Part shown: positions 17,201-25,108 of the stretch, one piece after another
Layout of the letters: the number at the start of each line of letters is the position of its first letter
Position numbering within the stretch: position 1 is the first letter of the stretch
NCBI RefSeq assembly: GCF_003933745.1
Contig: NZ_RSEB01000003.1
Location: 806,001 to 870,000, forward strand
Length of the DNA: 64,000 nucleotides
Direction: 5' to 3'
Source: Glycomyces terrestris
GTDB lineage: Bacteria > Actinomycetota > Actinomycetes > Mycobacteriales > Micromonosporaceae
Notes under the pieces: generated by a model
Seen by the model: only the letters and a program-made list of their open reading frames with translations
Told to the model about the DNA's origin: nothing
Database searches by the model: none
Position numbers and translations under genes: made by a program

Positions 17201-17372
17201 GCTGCGCCTGGTGGCGCGCGGCCTGACGAACCGGCAGATCGGCGCCGAGCTGTTCATCTCGGAGAAGACCGTGAGCGTGCACCTCTCGCGGGCCATGGCG
17301 AAGCTCGAGGTCGCCGGCCGCGCCGCCGCCGTGAACGCCGCCCACCTCCGCGGCTACCTCACCGAGGAGTAG
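14292..17372 (+). CDS. Large AAA-ATPase LuxR-family regulator (LAL type)
   Basis: 1026 residues from ATG 14292 (a second ATG at 14304 is possible). Residues 43-50 form a Walker A loop, GDAGVGKT, and VVLTLEDLHWAD is the Walker B region, so the N-terminus is an AAA/STAND ATPase. The centre is helical and TPR-like. The C-terminus is a LuxR/GerE helix-turn-helix (LTPRELAVLRLVARGLTNRQ, then a recognition helix in SEKTVSVHLSRAMAKL). Such LAL proteins are ATP-responsive activators, often of secondary metabolism or sugar use. No biosynthetic cluster is adjacent, so the target is unknown. Confidence 0.88.
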   Translation: MIADMPRLGSDLPLFARDAELAALRDALADAANGRPATVLVSGDAGVGKTRLLHEFNDSAGDGVLTVTGHCLDTADSALPYLPFAEIVGALARDEPDLVAAHPGLRPLLPGHPGTADGDLGRLGLFEAFHAALADLSATRTVVLTLEDLHWADRSSRDLLAFLTSRLTGQRLLILGSYRADAVHRGHPLRPLLAELVRLPAVQRLQIDPFDSQHAADFVRELNAGLDEVSVSKIAAASEGNAFLAEELAAAETHTVTFELAEVLLARLERLPDAARGVVRLASVLGRRFTYARLNAAAWSMLDETGLRHERELDEALRAAISHGIIAQKSADTYAFRHALLGEAVYSDLLPGERIRYHQKIAESLAGDDGKGAAAELAHHAYESGDLRCALTASVRAADEAFELAAPAEALLHLERALSLFERVPEAQRPEGVTELRLTLRAAIGAEASGEVKRAQSYSAAAVRLADAAGDRVAGASARRKYAKHLLTVEGNEAEAYKVAWEAWELVKDEEPRAVKAWAQAVVARATWSNRRHKEASEWAAQAIATADAVIDSGAEDEHGGARAAKADAILTMSMAAFRFGGLSTDDTIARSEEALDLVRGLGWYEVELRAHFNMGLVLVEHARLAEALAHFDRGMERALCTGDKWSAFGLEIAVRQVICNYMLGRWDEVDANGEIASSVMPGVVLTRLAAAVLLVDVARGRFETADRRLDYLADRWQIDGQVLALTALCGAELDRWRGRPADALRRVERATEWMAGMKGYHLAGVSVCAAGIGAAADLAHRRRRDGDTAGAKDAVAAGERLAERGRYFLEHGQPLSGTLGPEGLAWAAQLEAEASRLDGDGDPALWRRAADAFDYRGAADRAETAAAPPTAPARLDAAETGAIPVAPARDWAEPYRQAYARWRLAEALLAAPGADARAQAAEVLVAAKRTAIALGAQPLREELCALAERARLDTAMPSSTPLTPRELAVLRLVARGLTNRQIGAELFISEKTVSVHLSRAMAKLEVAGRAAAVNAAHLRGYLTEE

Positions 17373-17534
17373 ACCCGCCCCGCGCCCGCCGAATCGGCGC
17401 GCCCGGGTGCTCCCGGCCCCGGCGGCACCGCAACCGGGGGTTGACGCCGGGTCCGCGCGTAGCCCTGGGGGTGTACGCGCAATGCCTTCTCCGGCCCGAT
17501 GCCGCGGCGCGGCCCGGGAACGACCATTGCGTCC

Positions 17535-19061
17535 ATGAAGCGGCGTAGAGCACTGAAGTGGACCCTCATCGGTGTCGGCGGCGGCGTGGGCGCGATCGCC
17601 CTCGGCGGCGTCGGGACCGTCGGCTACCTGTGGGCCGACGCGAAGACCGACACCGCCGGCAAGGTCGACTTCGACACCCCCCTCGCGATCCCCCCGCTCG
17701 CCGAGGCCGAGGAGGACCCCTCGGGCGCGCGCGTCTTCAACCTGGAGATCAAGGCCGGGACGACCCCCCTCAAGGCCGGCCGCGAGACCGCGACCTGGGG
17801 GATCAACGGGAACTTCCTGGGCCCGACCATCCGCGCCAAGCGCGGCCAGGAGGTCGCGTTCTCGGTGTACAACGGGCTCGACGAGGGCACCTCCCTCCAC
17901 TGGCACGGCATGCACCTGCCCGCGGTCATGGACGGCGGGCCCCACCAGGAGGTCGAGCCCGGCGGCGACTGGACTCCCCAGTGGACTATCAATCAGCCGG
18001 CGGCGACCCTCTGGTACCACCCGCACCCGCACGGGCGCACCGGGAACCACGTCTACCGCGGCCTCGCCGGGATGTTCATCGTCGACGACGAGGAGTCCGA
18101 GGCGCTCCCGCTCCCCAAGACGTACGGCGTCGACGACGTGCCCCTCATCGTCCAGGACCGGAAGTTCCACGACGACAACCAGTTCGACGACAAGAGCCCG
18201 TTCATGAGCATGCAGGGCGTCCTCGGCGACCACATCATGGTCAACGGGACCCTCGGCCCCTACTTCGACGTCACGACCCGCCTCGTGCGGCTGCGCCTGC
18301 TCAACGGCTCCGTCTCGCGCCTCTACAACTTCGGGTTCGCCGACGGCCGCCCGTTCTCCCTCGTCGCCACCGACGGCGGCCTCCTCCCCTCCGCGTGGGA
18401 GACCGACCGGATCCAGCTCTCCCCGGGCGAGCGGGTCGAGATCGTGGTCGCGTTCGAGCCCGGCGAGACCGCCGTGCTCCGCTCCCACCCGGCCGACGAG
18501 GGCTACGAGGGCCCGCTCGGGCGCGTCAACGGCGCCGAGGACCTGCTCGACATCATCGAGTTCCGGGCCGCCGGCACCCTGGCCGACGACACCGCGATCC
18601 CCGAGGCGATGGGCGCCGCGCCCGACCTCGACCCGGCCGACGCCGTCGAGGAGCGCTCGTTCTCCCTCTCGGGCTTCAGCCAGATCAACGGCGAGTCGAT
18701 GGACGCGGGCCGCATCGACTTCGGCGTGCGCGAAGGCACCGTCGAGGTGTGGGAGGTGAGCAACGCGGACGGCTACATGCACAACTTCCACGTGCACGAC
18801 GTCCAGTTCCAGGTCGTCTCCGTCGACGGCGACGAGCCGCCGGAGCGCCTGCGCGGCTGGAAGGACACCGTGCAGCTCGTGCCGAAGCGCAAGTACCGGC
18901 TGGCCATGCGGTTCGCCGACTACACCGACCCGAACCTGCCGTACATGTACCACTGCCACATCCTCGCCCACGAGGACACGGGGATGATGGGCCAGTTCGT
19001 GGTCCTCGGCGAGGGCGAGGAGATCGGCGCGGTCCCCGCGCCGGCGCACTCCCACGGCTGA
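17535..19061 (+). CDS. Multicopper oxidase, exported
   Basis: 508 residues from ATG 17535. The N-terminus MKRRRALKWTLIGVGGGVGA is a twin-arginine-like signal with a hydrophobic core. Three cupredoxin domains follow, with all copper ligands visible: HWHGMH (type 2/3), WYHPHPHG, HNFHVHD and the C-terminal MYHCHILAHEDTGMMGQF that contributes the T1 Cys-His-Met. Methionine is the axial ligand. Related to CotA/CueO-type oxidases, which oxidise metal ions or phenolics at the cell surface. The frame is open upstream but without protein character. Confidence 0.88.
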   Translation: MKRRRALKWTLIGVGGGVGAIALGGVGTVGYLWADAKTDTAGKVDFDTPLAIPPLAEAEEDPSGARVFNLEIKAGTTPLKAGRETATWGINGNFLGPTIRAKRGQEVAFSVYNGLDEGTSLHWHGMHLPAVMDGGPHQEVEPGGDWTPQWTINQPAATLWYHPHPHGRTGNHVYRGLAGMFIVDDEESEALPLPKTYGVDDVPLIVQDRKFHDDNQFDDKSPFMSMQGVLGDHIMVNGTLGPYFDVTTRLVRLRLLNGSVSRLYNFGFADGRPFSLVATDGGLLPSAWETDRIQLSPGERVEIVVAFEPGETAVLRSHPADEGYEGPLGRVNGAEDLLDIIEFRAAGTLADDTAIPEAMGAAPDLDPADAVEERSFSLSGFSQINGESMDAGRIDFGVREGTVEVWEVSNADGYMHNFHVHDVQFQVVSVDGDEPPERLRGWKDTVQLVPKRKYRLAMRFADYTDPNLPYMYHCHILAHEDTGMMGQFVVLGEGEEIGAVPAPAHSHG

Positions 19062-19145
19062 CAGGCGGCTCCCCACCGGGAGCGAGCGGCGCGGGCGGGC
19101 ACCAGGAGTAGCCGCCGACCCCCGCCCCGCCGCGGCACCAGGGCA

Positions 19146-19201
19146 GGCGGCGCCGGTCCGGCCGATTCCGTAGGCACCACGGGGTCCGGACCGGCGCCGC
19201 C
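19146..19201. terminator. Long-arm hairpin between convergent genes
   Basis: Perfect 16-bp arms at 19146-19161 and 19186-19201 (GGCGGCGCCGGTCCGG and its complement) enclose a 24-base loop. It lies between the 3' ends of the multicopper oxidase and the PH-domain gene. Confidence 0.6.
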
Positions 19202-19220
19202 GCTCACGTCGTCACGGGCG

Positions 19221-19595
19221 TCAGAGGGAGCTGGCGGCGATGTGCTTGGCGATGGCGGGCAGGTCGACGTTCTCCTTGAACTCGAACCGGACCTTGCCGA
19301 GGCCGCTGAACCACAGGTCCAGCTCGCCGTCGTTGTCGGCCAGGCCGTCGGTCTCGATCGAGAACGCCTGGATCTTGTTGAACGGCAAGGAGGCGTAGTC
19401 CTTCTTGCGTCCGGTGATGCCCTGGACGTTGACGGCGATGACGCGCTTGTTCGTGAACACGATGAAGTCGCGGACGCCCTCGTACGTCAGGACGACCTCC
19501 TCGCCGTCGACCAGCAGGGGCTGGACCTCGTCGCGGAAGCCGGGGTCGTCGGACTGCTTGAGCTTGAAAACCGAACCGTTCTCGAAATCGATCAT
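19221..19595 (-). CDS. Bacterial PH-domain protein
   Basis: 124 residues from ATG 19595 (MIDFENGSVFKLKQ). The pattern of short strands, EEVVLTYEGVRDFIVFTNKR then VIAVNVQGITGRKKDYASLP, and a C-terminal helix DLPAIAKHIA matches the stand-alone bacterial pleckstrin-homology-like family. No membrane segment or signal peptide. Such proteins are cytosolic and of unknown function; ligand binding by the fold is possible. Single-gene unit, convergent with the multicopper oxidase. Confidence 0.75.
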   Translation of the reverse strand: MIDFENGSVFKLKQSDDPGFRDEVQPLLVDGEEVVLTYEGVRDFIVFTNKRVIAVNVQGITGRKKDYASLPFNKIQAFSIETDGLADNDGELDLWFSGLGKVRFEFKENVDLPAIAKHIAASSL

Positions 19596-19629
19596 GCGGG
19601 CAGGATATCGCCCCGGCCCCATGGACGCG

Positions 19630-21294
19630 TCAACGCGGATACTCCTGCGCCGCAAGGGCCGTGGCCTGCGCTACGACCACTTTGAGCGGCCGCCCGAGCA
19701 CGGCCGCGGCGGCCGCGGCGTCCTCGTACTCGACCGAGGCGTTCACGATCTCGCCGTGCTCCAGTGCGATCTTCACCCCGACCGCCTGACCGTCCACATC
19801 GACCCGCGTGTAGCGGCGTTCGAGCGCGTACTTGTCGATCTCGTAGGAGCGCATGCCGATCGTGGTCGTGTGCCGCACCAGCGCCGACCGCACCGCGTCG
19901 ACCGCCTCGGCCCGGCACAGGACGTGGACCGTGTGCGCGGGGCGGCCCTTCTTCATGAGGATCGGGGTGAGCCACGCGTCCGAGGCCCCCGCGTCGAGGA
20001 GCGCGGCGAGGGCCGAGGGCCACAGCCGCGGGTCGAGGTCGTCGACGTTCGTCTCGATGACCACCGGACGGCCGCCCTGCCGCGGCCCGGTCTCCGATGC
20101 GGGACCGGCATGGTGGTGGTCCTGGTGAGGGCCGTGCTGGTGGCCGGAGTTCGAGTGGTGTTGGCGGCCTTGGGGTCCCGGTTCGGCGTGGTCGTCGTTG
20201 TGGTCTTGGCGGTGGTCGTGCGCTCGATGCTCGGGGTGGTGGTCGTGATGGTGGCCTTGGGGTCCGGGCCCAGTGTGGACGTCGCTGTGGTCTTGGTGGA
20301 GATCGTGCGCTCGGTGTTCGGGGTGTTGGTGATCGTGAGGGAGGTCTTGGTGGTGGTGGTCCCGGGTGTGCGCCCGGCCTTCCGCCTGCTCGGGCCCGTG
20401 CGGGTGGCCGTGCTCCTCGCTGTGGTCGGGCCCATCTGCGTGCCCGTGTCTCTCGCCGTGGTCGGACCCGTGCGAGTGGTTGTGCTCCTCGGCGTGCCCG
20501 TGATCATGCGCATGGCCGTGCCCGGCCGCCTCGCCGGAGCTGCGGTGGACGTGGCCCGACCGCTTCGGGGCCGCGACCTCGTGGCCGATGACGAGCCGCA
20601 GCAGGTTCGCCCGCTCCTGCGGGTCGCGTCCGCCCGCGCCGACGCCGACGCGCTCCACGACCATCTCCGGCAGGGGCCCGTACGCGTCAGCTGCGGCTGC
20701 GATGATCGCCGCGCCGGTCGGCGTGCACGCTTCGTACGGCACCGCGCCCACCACGGGCGCGCCCGCGTCGGCGAGCACCCGCAGCACCGCCGGGGCCGGC
20801 AGCGGGATCGACCCGTGCGAGCCGCGCGTGGTGCCGCCGCCGACGGTCACCGTGGACGCGGTCAGGCGCGTGACGCCCAGCGAGGCCAGGCCCGCGGCCG
20901 CGCCCACGATGTCGGCGATCGAGTCGAGCGCCCCCACCTCGTGGAAGTGCACCTCCTCCTCGTCGATGCCGTGCGCCGCGGCCTCGGCCGCCGCCAGCCG
21001 CGAGAACGCCCCCAGCGCGAGCGCCCGAGCGGCCTCGTCGAGGTCGGCGCCCTCGAGCATGGCGCGGATCGACCGCCAGCGGCGGTCATGCCGCGACTCC
21101 GGCACCTCGACGTCGACCTTCGTCCCCGCCAGGCCGTGGCGCGCGGTCCGCTTGGCGCGCAACCGGATCGGCTCGGTGTCGAGGGTGTCGACGGCCGCCT
21201 GCATCACTTCGAGGGGCACGCCCGCGTCGGCGAGGGCGCCGAGGACCATGTCGCCGCTGGCGCCCGCCGAGCAGTCGAGCCACGCGATCGTCAT
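19630..21294 (-). CDS. larC: Nickel-pincer cofactor protein LarC with a His-rich insertion
   Basis: 554 residues from ATG 21294, overlapping the larB stop by 4 bases. The N-terminal half (IAWLDCSAGASGDMVLGALA, HFHEVGALDSIADIVG, YEACTPTGAAII) and the C-terminal part (VVIETNVDDLDPRLWPSALA) are LarC (DUF111) sequence. LarC inserts nickel into the pyridinium cofactor of lactate racemase and relatives in a CTP-dependent step. Between them, roughly residues 248-396 (about 20101-20553) form an insertion with about 47 histidines by my count, including internal repeats such as PEHRAHD twice. It probably stores or delivers nickel. The gene is one uninterrupted frame, unlike the split larC1/larC2 of lactobacilli. 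Confidence 0.9.
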   Translation of the reverse strand: MTIAWLDCSAGASGDMVLGALADAGVPLEVMQAAVDTLDTEPIRLRAKRTARHGLAGTKVDVEVPESRHDRRWRSIRAMLEGADLDEAARALALGAFSRLAAAEAAAHGIDEEEVHFHEVGALDSIADIVGAAAGLASLGVTRLTASTVTVGGGTTRGSHGSIPLPAPAVLRVLADAGAPVVGAVPYEACTPTGAAIIAAAADAYGPLPEMVVERVGVGAGGRDPQERANLLRLVIGHEVAAPKRSGHVHRSSGEAAGHGHAHDHGHAEEHNHSHGSDHGERHGHADGPDHSEEHGHPHGPEQAEGRAHTRDHHHQDLPHDHQHPEHRAHDLHQDHSDVHTGPGPQGHHHDHHPEHRAHDHRQDHNDDHAEPGPQGRQHHSNSGHQHGPHQDHHHAGPASETGPRQGGRPVVIETNVDDLDPRLWPSALAALLDAGASDAWLTPILMKKGRPAHTVHVLCRAEAVDAVRSALVRHTTTIGMRSYEIDKYALERRYTRVDVDGQAVGVKIALEHGEIVNASVEYEDAAAAAAVLGRPLKVVVAQATALAAQEYPR

Positions 21295-21977
21295 CGTTCC
21301 GCTTTCACGTTCAGGATCCGGGCCGCGGCCATCGCCGCCCCGAAGCCGTTGTCGATGTTCACCACGGTCACCCCCGGTGAGCAGGAGTTCAGCATCGTCA
21401 GCAGCGGCGCGAGCCCGCCGAACGCGGCCCCGTACCCGACCGAGGTCGGCACCGCCACCACCGGCGCGGCGACGAGCCCGGCCAGGACGCTCGGCAGCGC
21501 CCCGTCCATGCCCGCCACGACGATCACGCACGCCGCCTCCCGCAGCTCAGGCAGCTTGTCGAGGAGCCGGTGGAGTCCGGCCACCCCCACGTCGGCGGTC
21601 AGGCGGGCGTCGATGCCGTTCGCGCGGGCCGTGATCTCGGCTTCGCGCGCCACCGGCAGGTCCGAGGTCCCGGCGCACACGACCGCGAGCGGCCCGGCCT
21701 CCGGGGCCGGGAACTCCCCGACCGCGCACACGCCCGCCTCGACCAGGACCTCGGCGCCGAACGCCTCCCGCACGGCCGCCTCGCACGCCGCGTCGCAGCG
21801 GGTCGCGACCGCCACCCGGCCCGGGTGCGCCTCGCGCAGGGCCTTCAGCGCGCCCACGACCTGCTCCGGGGTCTTCCCCGCCGCATACACGGCCTCGGCC
21901 GTCCCCGTCCGGGCCGGCCGCCCGACGTCGATCTTCGCCCACCCCAGGTCCCGGTAGGCCCCCTCCTCGTAATGCAC
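21291..21977 (-). CDS. larB: Nickel-pincer cofactor biosynthesis protein LarB
   Basis: 228 residues from GTG 21977, chosen because GGGAGG lies about 8 bases upstream; the frame extends a few codons further to 22010. The C-terminal ~150 residues match the AIR-carboxylase-like (PurE-related) domain of LarB: AGTSDLPVAREAEITA, DVGVAGLHRLLDKL, VIVVAGMDGALPSVLAGL and PTSVGYGAAFGG. LarB carboxylates and hydrolyses nicotinic acid adenine dinucleotide at the start of pincer synthesis. It overlaps larC by ATGA, so the two are translationally coupled. The third enzyme LarE and a LarA racemase are not in this window. Confidence 0.9.
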   Translation of the reverse strand: MHYEEGAYRDLGWAKIDVGRPARTGTAEAVYAAGKTPEQVVGALKALREAHPGRVAVATRCDAACEAAVREAFGAEVLVEAGVCAVGEFPAPEAGPLAVVCAGTSDLPVAREAEITARANGIDARLTADVGVAGLHRLLDKLPELREAACVIVVAGMDGALPSVLAGLVAAPVVAVPTSVGYGAAFGGLAPLLTMLNSCSPGVTVVNIDNGFGAAMAAARILNVKAER

Positions 21978-22000
21978 GACCCCATCCTCCCACCCGTCAC

Positions 22001-22187
22001 CCGCCACCACCCAATCCCGAGCCAGGGACGGCTCCGGGACCCGCTCCCCGCCACCACCGATCCCGAGCGCTGACGGCTCCGGAACCTGCCGGCGGGGGCG
22101 GCCGTCGAGGCCGTGCCCTCACCGCTTACCACCAGGCCGAGCCGCTCTGCGGCACCAGCCCCCGGACCGCCACCACCCGATCCCGAG
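22001..22187. repeat. Three direct repeats in the larB-GDPD gap
   Basis: CCGCCACCACC followed, directly or after one C, by (A/G)ATCCCGAGC occurs near 22001-22022, 22048-22068 and 22167-22187. The copies flank unrelated spacers. Each may be a degenerate dispersed repeat or a regulator site; the first lies immediately upstream of the larB start. Confidence 0.5.
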
Positions 22188-22292
22188 CCGGACACCGCCC
22201 GTTCACGCCGAACCGGACGTGTTCACCGCCGCCACGCGAACCGGACACCGCTGTGCGGCACGGACGTCGTACCGAGCGACTATCGTCGAGGG

Positions 22293-23024
22293 GTGTCCCA
22301 GCCGCTGATCGCCGCCCACCGCGGCGCGAACGAATACCTCCCGGAGCACTCCATCGCCGCGTTCCGGCAGGCGATCGTGGAGGGCGCCGACGCGTTCGAG
22401 TTCGACATCCGCCTCACCGCCGACGGGCACCTCGTCCTCCACCACGACCGCACCGTCAAGCGCACCTCCAACGGCAAAGGCGCCGTGGCAGACCTCACAC
22501 TCGCCCAGCTGCGGGCGTTCGACTTCGCCCACCGCTACCCCGCCTGCGCCGGCAACCCCGAAGCCGAGCGCATCCCCACGATCGAGGACCTCTTCTCCCT
22601 CGTCGTCGACTCCGGCAAGGACATCAAGCTCCTCATCGAGGCCAAGCACCCCTGCAAGTTCGGGCCCCGGCTCGAACTGCGGCTCTGGGAGACCCTCCGG
22701 CGCTGGCCCGGCCTCGACGTCACGGTCATGTCGTTCTCGCGCGCCGCGCTCAAGACCTGGCGCGGCCTCGACACCAGCACACCCCTGGTCTGGATCTTCG
22801 AATACCCCTTCCGGCGCCCCCCGGAGGGCGTCCAGGTCCTCAGCTCCCGCGTCGACTACATCGATTCGACCCCCGAATTCGTCGAACGCAGCCACGAGGC
22901 CGGGTACGAGGTGTACACCTGGACCGTCAACGACGCCGACACCGCGCACCGCATGGCCGGCCTGGAGGTCGACCTGATCTTCACCGACCGCCCGGCCGCC
23001 ATCCGGCAGACCCTCACCGGCTGA
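22293..23024 (+). CDS. Glycerophosphodiester phosphodiesterase
   Basis: 243 residues from GTG 22293, preceded by GAGGG. The GDPD motifs are clear: IAAHRGANEYLPEHSIAAFR (catalytic His and the HRG/E motif), EFDIRLTADGHLVLHHDRTVKRT, LLIEAKHP and the C-terminal YTWTVNDADTAHRM plus VDLIFTDRP. The enzyme hydrolyses glycerophosphodiesters such as glycerophosphocholine to glycerol-3-phosphate and an alcohol. No signal peptide, so cytoplasmic. Stands alone, about 270 bases from larB on the opposite strand. Confidence 0.9.
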   Translation: MSQPLIAAHRGANEYLPEHSIAAFRQAIVEGADAFEFDIRLTADGHLVLHHDRTVKRTSNGKGAVADLTLAQLRAFDFAHRYPACAGNPEAERIPTIEDLFSLVVDSGKDIKLLIEAKHPCKFGPRLELRLWETLRRWPGLDVTVMSFSRAALKTWRGLDTSTPLVWIFEYPFRRPPEGVQVLSSRVDYIDSTPEFVERSHEAGYEVYTWTVNDADTAHRMAGLEVDLIFTDRPAAIRQTLTG

Positions 23025-23140
23025 CCCCCGAACCGGCCCAAGACGGACTCAGGGTCCGCCGGTAATGCTGGCGTCGCGCCATTCGAAAAGGTAGGTTGCT
23101 GTATAGCTCCGACCGGAACCGAGTAGGGAAGGGGACCGCG

Positions 23141-23542
23141 ATGCCAGCTGCGATACCGGCGCCAGAGCGGCTGCGCGTCCCCCACCAGTCCGGGGCCCCC
23201 AGCCAGGTCCGCCGGTGGCTCCGCGACGCCCTCCCCGACCTCCCCGACGAGGCCCGCGACGACCTCCTCGTGTGCGCGACCGAGCTCGTCTCCAACGCCG
23301 TCCGCCACGCCCGCCCGCTCCCCGGCAACGAGGTCTGCGTCACGTACGTGCTCGGCCCCGCCGACGTCGAGGTCCGCGTCATCGACGGCGGCTCCCGCAC
23401 CCACCCGCACGTCTGCGCGGTCAACCTCGACTCCGCCCACGGACGCGGCATGTTCATAGTGTCCAAACTGTCCAGCGACTGGGGCGCCCGCACCCTCGGC
23501 GACGGCACCCAGGAAGTCTGGGCCCGCATCCCCCTCCGCTGA
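23141..23542 (+). CDS. Anti-sigma-factor-type ATP-binding protein (RsbW-like)
   Basis: 133 residues from ATG 23141, with AGGGAAGGGGA upstream. It is a GHKL/HATPase_c fold without a kinase phosphoacceptor domain: the N box is ATELVSNAVRHA, followed by VEVRVIDGGSRTHP and HGRGMFIVSKLSSDWG. Actinobacteria encode many such single-domain ATPases that bind anti-sigma antagonists or sigma factors. No partner gene is adjacent. A compact single-gene unit. Confidence 0.85.
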   Translation: MPAAIPAPERLRVPHQSGAPSQVRRWLRDALPDLPDEARDDLLVCATELVSNAVRHARPLPGNEVCVTYVLGPADVEVRVIDGGSRTHPHVCAVNLDSAHGRGMFIVSKLSSDWGARTLGDGTQEVWARIPLR

Positions 23543-23597
23543 ACCCCGTCGCGGCCCCGCCCCACCACCGCCGAACGCCGCCTCGGCAACCCGAAAC

Positions 23598-23725
23598 TGT
23601 CGGACCCCGCTGGCACTCTTGCGACCGGGGGCCCACCGAACCCGCCAGGACAGCGCACGAGCCTGCGTTCGAACCAACCCGCACCGATGTCGGACCACCG
23701 TGGCACCCTTAACAACCGGGGGCCC
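23598..23725. repeat. Two copies of a ~37-bp intergenic repeat
   Basis: Copy 1 at 23598-23634 and copy 2 at 23688-23725 share the blocks TGTCGGACC, TGGCAC, CTT and ACCGGGGGCCC in the same order, with one length change. They lie downstream of the anti-sigma-type gene and upstream of the membrane protein gene. This kind of dispersed TGTCGGACC...TGGCAC sequence may be repeated elsewhere in the genome. Confidence 0.6.
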
Positions 23726-23796
23726 GCGATCCCGGCCCCGCGAGGGCCGGTGCCTGCCGTCCAGCGGCGCGAGACCCGTCCCCGTACGCTGGGCGG

Positions 23797-25095
23797 GTGT
23801 CGAACCGTCCGATCTTCATCGACCTCACCTTCTACGCCGTCGCCGCGCTCTTCGCGGGCGCCACCGCGCTGTGGACCACCCTCGAACCGCACGCCCAGTG
23901 GGGCGCCGTCGCGTTCGGCGGCTACCTGCCGGCCGCGATCTGCGCCGCCGTGCTCCTCACCCAGACCGGCGCGGTCTGGCGCGGGCGCGCCTTCGTCGCC
24001 GCCGGCGCGGCCGTCGCCGTCACCGCGATGCCCTTGGCGTTCATGGCCGTCGACCGCGCCAACGGCACCGCCGGCCGCGCCCAGGAAGAGGTCCTCGTCG
24101 TCGAGTCCTCCGGCGCCCGCCTCCTCGACACCGGCAGCCCCTACCTGCACGCCGACGCCATCGCCGCCCTCCCCGAGCCCCTCCTCGGCTACAACCCGTA
24201 CCAGCCCGGCATGGCCGTCTTCGGCCTCCCCGCCGCCGCCTTCGGCGAGCACTGGTGGACCGACGCCCGCGTCTGGTTCCTGCTCACCGCCGCCGCCTGC
24301 GCGGCCGCCGCCGTCAACCTCCTGCGCGGCCGCCCCGGCGACCTCGGCGCCGGCAAGGGCCCGCTCCTGCGCGCCTTCCAGGCCACGTTCGTGTTCCCCG
24401 TGTGCGCGTTGACGTTCGCGACCGGCGGCGACGACATGCCCGTCGTCGCCCTCATCGTCCTCGCGCTCGCCTTCGCCCACCGCGACCGCGCGCTCGCCGC
24501 CGGCCTCGCGGTCGGCGCCGCCGCGGCCCTCAAGCTGTTCGCCTGGCCCGCCGCCGTCGTCATCGCGTTCCTCATGTGGCGCAAGGGCGGCCTGCGCCCC
24601 TACCTCGCCGGCTTCGCGCTCCCGGTCGCCGTCTCGATGCTCCCGGTGCTCCTGGTCGACGCCCGCGGGTTCTTCGACAACGTCATCGCGTTCGGTCTCG
24701 GCCACGGCGTCGTCACCTCGCCCGCGCAGTCCCCGCTGCCCGGGTTCCTCATCGCGCAGCACGTGCCGGGCGGCGACCTCATCGCCCCCGCGCTCCTGGG
24801 CCTCGCCGCCGTCGTGATCGCGGTCCTGCTGTGGACGCGGCCCCCGGCGTCCGCCGCGTCGGCCGCCCTGTGGTGCGCCGCCGGGCTCTCGACCGCGTTC
24901 CTGCTCATGCCCTCGACGCGCTTCGGGTACCTGCTCTACCCGGTGGTGCTCCTCGGCTGGTGGCTCCCGCTGCGCGACGCGATCTCGGGCGCCGCCCACG
25001 GCACCCTGTTCGCCGGGCTCGACGACGAGGCGGTCGACGAGCTCGAGCACGAGACCGGCCCCGGTCCCTCGCTCGCCGTCGAATGGTGGCGCTGA
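23797..25095 (+). CDS. Polytopic membrane protein, GT87-like
   Basis: 432 residues from GTG 23797. About ten hydrophobic helices alternate with short loops; a long first extracellular loop contains GSPYLHADAIAALPEPLLGYNPYQPG, and SPYLHAD followed by YNPYQPG is typical of the DUF2029/GT87 mannosyltransferase-like family, which uses polyprenyl-phosphate sugars. Helices follow with TGGDDMPVVALIVLALAFAH and KLFAWPAAVVIAFLMWR. The C-terminal 30 residues are acidic and cytosolic. A role in cell-envelope glycan assembly is likely, but the substrate is unknown. Confidence 0.6.
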   Translation: MSNRPIFIDLTFYAVAALFAGATALWTTLEPHAQWGAVAFGGYLPAAICAAVLLTQTGAVWRGRAFVAAGAAVAVTAMPLAFMAVDRANGTAGRAQEEVLVVESSGARLLDTGSPYLHADAIAALPEPLLGYNPYQPGMAVFGLPAAAFGEHWWTDARVWFLLTAAACAAAAVNLLRGRPGDLGAGKGPLLRAFQATFVFPVCALTFATGGDDMPVVALIVLALAFAHRDRALAAGLAVGAAAALKLFAWPAAVVIAFLMWRKGGLRPYLAGFALPVAVSMLPVLLVDARGFFDNVIAFGLGHGVVTSPAQSPLPGFLIAQHVPGGDLIAPALLGLAAVVIAVLLWTRPPASAASAALWCAAGLSTAFLLMPSTRFGYLLYPVVLLGWWLPLRDAISGAAHGTLFAGLDDEAVDELEHETGPGPSLAVEWWR

Positions 25096-25108
25096 ACCGC
25101 GCGGCCGG

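Noticed and set aside
14313-19076. A 1587-codon minus-strand frame
   Set aside because: It lies antisense to the LuxR regulator and multicopper oxidase genes, both with clear domains; its sequence is Gly/Val/Glu-rich as expected for GC-biased antisense.
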